Below are positions 57,600 through 64,000 of a stretch of DNA of 64,000 nt, piece by piece (positions within the stretch are counted from its first letter, which is position 1; every line of letters begins with the position of its first letter). A program made the translations under genes and the position numbers. Under the pieces are notes generated by a model, which saw only the letters and a program-made list of their open reading frames with translations, had not been told where the DNA came from and ran no database searches. The stretch is from Siderastrea radians (lineage: Eukaryota; Cnidaria; Anthozoa; Scleractinia; Rhizangiidae): positions 62,001 through 126,000 of the forward strand of contig OZ024894.1 of assembly GCA_964017195.1 (NCBI GenBank), written 5' to 3'.

Positions 57600-60500
57600 T
57601 AATTATCACCTACCTTAGGGTTATACAAGTGGTCTCCTTAAGCGTACCAATAGTTCTTAACTTTCTTGTGTGTAGATAAAATCTTACGGTGAGGTCATTC
57701 AGATGAAGGCTATTCAGGAGGTTGCCCGTTTGTTAGTAGTGTGGGTAAAGCAATGCTGTTAGCTTTCTGAGTACCTCCCAAACCCCCTTCTACCCCTCCC
57801 AGGGACTCGTACCTATGCAGCCCTTACAGTCCACCGTACCGAAAAAGATGGCGACTGGTACGTTTACCCATAATTCTTAGCTTACAAAAACCCTAAAAAA
57901 CGCTCATAGAAACGCAAAGAAAAGCTCTAAAGACTTCAAACTTAGCATACACAATGCTGCTGGCACGAGAAAAAATGTATGCAAAAAATATGGCTTTTTA
58001 TGTGCCTATTGGCTGTGTTAGGTTTACAAGATTTTTTGGTAAAATGTACAGCTGCCATCTTTTTCCGTTCGGTGGATAGTCCATCCAGTTGTGGACCCTC
58101 TTTTAATGATCGACAAACCTGCTTTTTCCAATACCAGCTATATCCCCGTTCCCTACCACTAGAAGTGGTCCTTAATGTCGAAATCGTAAAGTGTAGAAGG
58201 AATGTAAAAAATGGTTAATAGATTTCAAGCTCTTTCGTGTAATAAGTAGACTGGGTACAGTATTTCAAGAACATGTTTTACGGAAACTATTCTCAGGCGC
58301 TTCGTTTGAATATTTATGTTATCTTCTCCTAGATCTTTGTTGAGGCGCTGCAAACGAATTGGAAACCACATACGAAATTAGACTCGGTTATTAAAAAGGC
58401 ACAAATAGAACATTAAGCAGAGTTTTTGCAATTATTACTAAACCATAGCATGGCACAAATATTCATTCCACTGAATATTGGATCATTATGTAAAAAGAAA
58501 CAAGCAAAGTTAATACTGATGATTACGTCGGGTTGAGGTTTTTCTTTCCGCGGAAAAATCCGCCATTTTGAATATGGAGGGCACAAAATAATGGGAAAAC
58601 TATAATCCGATGTCAAGGATTTCCGTAAATTCTGAAATCGGTAAAACTGTAAAATTGGAATCTTAAGATACCAAGTAAAAGATTATTCTCTTGAAATCTG
58701 TGGTAAAATAGGTGGGGTTTTATACTGAGAAAAAAATTACAGACAAATGCATGGAAAATATCATGGTTACTCGCTTCCAGTCCCAGCTATATCCCTCATA
58801 TTTTGCCAGAAAAATATTTTACCAGTTATTCTGTTTACAACTCACAATTTTCTCTTATTTCAAATCTGTGAAGATTATTGGTGGCAGATTTCTTTTGTTC
58901 GCATGCAAACACTGTATTTCTGCCAGGTGCCATGTTTGCCACATTTCCAAAATGGCGGATTTTACCTCCGAACGTTCCTTGACATAACAAAGATCTTGCT
59001 CACACAAATCGATTTTCTTCCTTTATCAGAAAAGCTTTTATTGACGTTTGAACAATTAATCAAGAGATTTCACCCATTTCACAGAGTTTTGCCGAATTTT
59101 TTCATCGACATTAATCTTTAAACGATAAATTAACCTGGCGAGTAAACATTCCAACTCCGAACTAACATTCAAATTCCGAACTAACTGAAATAGCGTTTAG
59201 TCAGTGGAAAAGATGAATCAAAAGACGAAGCGTTTTGGAGTTTCGTGCCAGCTTCGAACTGTAGTCATTACCGAATGAAGGGCGAAGGGCAAAGGACAAA
59301 GGATGCTGTATAAGTTCACGCAAGTGTGGCATTCCATCGTAATATGAATTTGATTTAAATTCCTTAGAACTTTTTTCCATTTCTATAGAAGTTAGACATC
59401 TGTTCGCTTTGTACATCCCCCTTTTTATCTTTAAAACATAACAGCATTTAAATTATATTGAATAAGCTTTTAAAGACAGTGAACTTTCTCACATACAATA
59501 CTGCAACCTGTTCTTTCACATGTGCCATAATTAGAAATATCAACGTTTAAGATTGAGTTCTGTTGAAAATTCTTAACTACAGAGGATTATCATGGTAAAA
59601 CCTGTGAGAAGCGTTTTACATTGCTTTTCACTGAATGTCTTGCTAGTAATTACCTCTCAAAAATATTCTTCAAATATATGTAAAATGCCTATACTGTTGG
59701 TAGGTAGATTGGGAAAGCAAGCTTATATCGACATCAGACTCGGAAGCGTAAGGACGCGATTTTCTCTTGTTGAAGACAAGAATGGTCTTCCAAATAAAAA
59801 ATGTGGTAAATTTATGGATTCGATAGAAAGAAAATTTGCTCATAACTTAACTCACATAAAAAGTTAGAGTTTTTACTCTGGGTAAAAAGGTAAGAGAAGC
59901 GCGCGAGCTTTTATTGTCAGACAAATTTCTTACCTCTTGAAGATGTCAAACGAAAGCACGTGAGCCTGTTTTGCAACACAGGTGGATTGGGTGGCCAATT
60001 ATACTATACCACAGGTATTACTCAATCCTACAACATTTTCTACTAATTTTTGAGTTTATGGGCTCGATTTCCAGAAAAAAAAAACATTAGCTTGCAATTT
60101 GAGGGCAAAATCATACAGTATATTTCTCAAGAGAATAGGTAAAATAACTTAAAAAGGCTTCACTGCCTAAAGGAAACTTTTATAAACGAGAACACAGTAC
60201 AAATTATCCAGTTCTAAGGAGGTGGCGTGATAGATTTCTCTCCGAGTTTCTGACAAGGAGTGCTCGTAACAGCTCCATATCTGAAGTATTGGTTTATTTT
60301 TGTATCGTTTATAAGCTCTTTTGTTTCAAACTCTTGTCTTGCATTTTCGTAACATTTCTTCTGGCAGTTCTATGTAATATTATAACACAAATTTTCCTAA
60401 TACAAAAGACTGAAGCTTGGCAGGTGGTTGTTAAAATTTGTATTTCTTGTTCGAAGTATCGAGATATGTCTTTTACACCAACATAGAGAATTTTAACTTA

Positions 60501-63500
60501 TTTTTTAAGTGAAAGTCAATGAAAACTCTTCACAATTTTTATGGTCACTTTATTTTTCTCTAAGCACAATTTTTTAAAATAAAATGAACCAAAGCGTCTT
60601 TCGACTGATATCACAGAGTACACAAGAACCACACTGCACGTCCGTTTTAATCGTTTAAATTAGATATTGCCCGTTCCGAGAGAACTGAATAGAAATTATT
60701 GACTGGGGTTCAATTTGACTAGGCCAAGTTCACCAAACTGATATTGGTTTTATCTACTTAAACGTGTTATCCTGGCTAAGTATGTCGCTTGGTATGTAGA
60801 CAAGTATAATTCTAATAAATAAGCTTGTTAACCGAACAGAAGTTTAAAAAATGTAAAACGAAAACTTATTCATACATTAACATTTCAATTCGAGGTGTTT
60901 TGCAATCACTTCATTATGAGACATTCTGTGAAAAATTTGCTCATAGCTTCAGAAGTGACATGTGTAGAATAGATAATTTAAAGTATACAAGAATTTACAG
61001 TCCGTTTTCATTTCACACTGTACTGCAATAAAGCGCAGCTAAATAATGGCGGGAATTTTTACTTGTTATTAGGTATTTTCTCTCCTGGATCGACAGTTTT
61101 TTGTGCTATAATGTAAAAGAACTTTCTTAGTACCACCACCAAACTCTTACCTTTAGAAAAACTTGACAAAACTGTATTCGACGAATGAAATTTGAGGGTA
61201 TATTGTCTCGGTGTTTCGATGAAATCATCTGTTATCGACGCTTAATTTGTATACGGAATACTACACATTTCATTGCCACGAAGTCCTAGTTCATGTAGTG
61301 CCAATTAAGAAACGCCAGTTTGACGCTTTGAAGATGAAGCAGTCGAAAAGAAATTGGCTGAACGGTTTCAATACAAGTGATCCGGGACGCCATTACAGAG
61401 AAACCTGTCTTCCGGTGGCCTTTGCCACCATGTGAAACTCAAGTGATAAACGGTCCGTGTTTTGTTCTGTCGTTTTGAGGCTTACCTTCGTACATCAATA
61501 AATAACGGCTTTGAACGCTTTAAAATTTCATAATCCTGATCTTTAGTTGTTTAAGGTTTACTACCTTTTAAGCATTCAATAGTCAACAAACCCGTGGAAA
61601 AAATAATGAATTGCTAGATTAAGAGACGACCAACGTAGGGCTGCCACCACAAGATGTCGCTTACTCGAAGAAAAACATCACGAAGAAAAACATTTAAATT
61701 TGCTTAAACTGATAAAACTGCTTCATCTTCATTTCATAAAATTTAAGCTTTTATCCTTTTTTGTATTTCGAAGAAACTTTCCTTTTTTTCATCTTTCCAT
61801 GTCTCCTTTACAAGGCGGATAAGCAGGGGTTATTATTTGTTTTTGCTTTTAGTTGCACATAGCAGGTCGTTTTCCTTAAGGCGTTAGAAGAACGGCGTAC
61901 ATAAGCGAAACCACTACAATTTTCTAACTCGACATACTAGCTAAAGAATAAAAATTGTCACTGTTATATAATTTTAGGAGCAATTACTTCAAAAAATAGC
62001 AAAAATTGATAATATTTGCAAATTTCTTACCTGTGTTATGAGAACGCCATTTTGGCCGCCATGATGTTCACACATTCATTCAGCAATTATTCTACTACAT
62101 CAAAGTCGTATTCCTACATAATTAAAATTTTGTAGCTTCCAAATGTTAACATGAAATATTTAGGTCCGTGGCTAATTTTATCTGCTGCTAGCGTTGCTAC
62201 AAATTTCTTATCTTTGTGTTTTTACGGGTGAAAAGTATGGTAACACTTTTGGGGTCGAACATGGCGACACGAAAACGCAGTTGTGCATTTTTTTACTTTG
62301 TATTCTTTGCATTTTAACCTCATAATACTAGCGAACACTCTAAAAATTCGAAATAGACTTTATTAGTGCCATTCAGCGTCTGAAAATGGAATCTGTTTAA
62401 AGTTCTAAGGCCAAGGATAATTTCAAAATCTCCCTGACGGGTTATCATGGATGATTCGCTGAAGTGTGGAAGTAAGACCTGCTATACAAAACTATGGCAG
62501 CAAGTGTGGAATGAAGTGCTGAGTTGATATAACTCAAAATTTACCTTCCTATAACATGGAATAGTTTAAAACTAAAAAGTGAAAAGAAGACTTGTTTTAT
62601 GCAGTATGAAAACTATTATTTACTTTGTTTACATTTCTACATTACCTCCTGCGTTGCATATTCATGAATTCCGTTTGTTTTGGGAAAATCGATTGAAAAG
62701 AATCTTCTATTACAGTCCAAGGCAATATGAAGTATCACTAAATTTTCTTTTATTCTCATAACCCAAAATATAAGATTGAATGTGCGTAATATCCGTCGTT
62801 ATATTAATCAAGTGTAGTTGTATACGATTCTCTAACGACCAATTCATGGAAATGCGGAAAACGGTTACATATTTTGTGTTAACTGCATATCCAATACCTC
62901 TCGTTTATTTGATACTTTCTGATATCATGATTCACTGAACGAGTTTTCTTCGAGTCAGATTCTCAAGCGAATTATCGTTCAATCATTCACAGTTTGTGAA
63001 AAATCTCTATCTTTCTATCTCTCCCCTAGCGAGTGATTATAATTCTCCATTTGACAGGTGTTGTGTGTTCCTCTTATGTGGTTCATTTTCACAGCTGACT
63101 AGTGCGTTTCCCAAAACAAGAACACTTTCGGTTCGGGCGGAGCTTTTCATTTTCAGAATAAACGCGCAAGGACATAATTGAGATTTTTTCTATTACATTC
63201 TGAGTGATAAAATCGCGGCGTTTTTGTATTGCTGTGTGTTTTTTTTAGCTTGGATTAACTTTTTATGGCGTCTTTTATCAAATTTTGTTTAGGAATCGAA
63301 ATTATTTCCGAAGGCATTCAGTTTTCTTATTCTTTAGTTATATCAGTCTCAACTTGTTTACTGTTCGCTGTTTTAAAATAGGCAGTGTAGGCACGAACTC
63401 GTTGCAATAAAAGGAAATATTTGCTGCTAGCTAGTCTGGAAATTCGACAAACCATCCATGGAACAAATAAATTGAACTTTGTTTACTCTTGCCAATTTGT

Positions 63501-64000
63501 GCCAAGAGGAATTCCTCAATGTAAGAAGATTCGGTCATGCACGGCTATTAGGGCCTCCAGCTTAACTGTGCAATCAGTATCTGTCACCAGACGAAACCTG
63601 TTTTATATTTAGGCGAATTGCTGAGGTCTTCAATGTTTATTTTAGTAAGTAAGACCTCAGTTTTAATAGTCATTTGATTGAAAGAGCACCGTCTTCAATC
63701 CATACTTTTGGCACGTAATTCTTATTTTCTTTTTCCTATATTTCGGAACAGTTCACTGGAGCGATTAATTCAAAGGAACGCAATTCGTTGTTGCTAAGGA
63801 CATAACTCGAAATTTTGTTTTTATATCTTCAAGTAGCTTTAATTTGCCGGCCTCTGTAGAAAGCTGTTACCGCTTCTTTGATAGTTTTGAAACATTAATT
63901 TTATTTTTAATCGTAATCCTCCTTCATATATCTTGTTATCTCCAAATCGCAGACTTTTTAGGAAAATACCTGCGCATTCCCGAATTGTCGTAAGATCCTT
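57600..64000. other. Intergenic stretch without recognised genes
   Basis: AT-rich sequence with open frames up to 124 codons (for example 58747-59121, 59592-59867), none resembling a known family. A CpG-containing patch with ATGGCGGCCAAAATGGCG on the minus strand lies at about 62048-62065, upstream of a GTAAG donor. It could be a first exon but the frame stops after eight codons. Confidence 0.4.

Noticed and set aside
58747..59121. 124-codon open frame rich in Phe and Leu
   Set aside because: Composition follows the AT-rich background; no motif or signal structure beyond random hydrophobicity.
62040..62080. Minus-strand ATGGCGGCCAAAATGGCG before a GTAAG donor, possible first exon
   Set aside because: The frame stops after eight codons and no partner exon was found downstream on that strand.
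1..64000. CRISPR arrays, operons or bacterial genes
   Set aside because: Spliced genes, SINEs and MITEs show nuclear eukaryotic DNA; the only regular arrays are a minisatellite and microsatellites without spacers.

Overview
This is a eukaryotic nuclear window: AT-rich, with short split exons, GT-AG introns and many inverted-repeat transposable elements. Three protein-coding loci can be read. Their protein similarity, the small introns and the repeat types (foldback MITEs, tRNA-derived SINEs, copies carrying a P2X7-like domain) suggest an anthozoan cnidarian, most likely a stony coral. The species assignment is inference.

Layout. (1) 2.2-2.74 kb, minus strand: the first two coding exons of a PPEF/rdgC-type phosphatase (N-acylation motif plus IQ motif); the gene runs off the left edge. 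(2) 6.2-25.7 kb, minus strand: a complete 14-exon ALG8, the dolichyl-P-Glc glucosyltransferase of N-glycan precursor assembly. (3) 25.83-36.84 kb, plus strand: a complete 6-exon OBI1/RNF219, the ORC ubiquitin ligase. ALG8 and OBI1 are head to head with 147 bp between their start codons, so they probably share a bidirectional promoter, which contains an NRF1-like palindrome. (4) 36.8-64 kb: no intact gene recognised. It holds a decayed coding relic on the minus strand (37.9-38.3 kb), a 24-copy 32-bp minisatellite, a degenerate LINE ORF1 split by a later insertion, SINEs, and long featureless stretches.

The most interesting observation is ALG8 exon 7 (12793-12897). It is 105 bp, phase 1 at both ends, and lies wholly inside one copy of a transposable element. 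Two further copies of that element are in the window, one of them 40 kb away and bounded by its own inverted repeats. Skipping the exon keeps the frame and gives a protein closer to animal ALG8, so it looks like a TE-derived cassette exon. The sister element copies also give an empty-site/filled-site comparison for a 599-bp insertion with a 10-bp target duplication. Other notable structures are a 2.3-kb palindrome of two inverted P2X7-like copies inside OBI1 intron 5, a 1.2-kb hAT-like element carrying a ZNF862-type zinc-finger relic 60 bp from an ALG8 exon, and a TA-flanked element full of internal copies of its own terminal motif.

All exon boundaries were derived by hand from splice consensus, reading phase and remembered family similarity. 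No alignment or transcript evidence was available.
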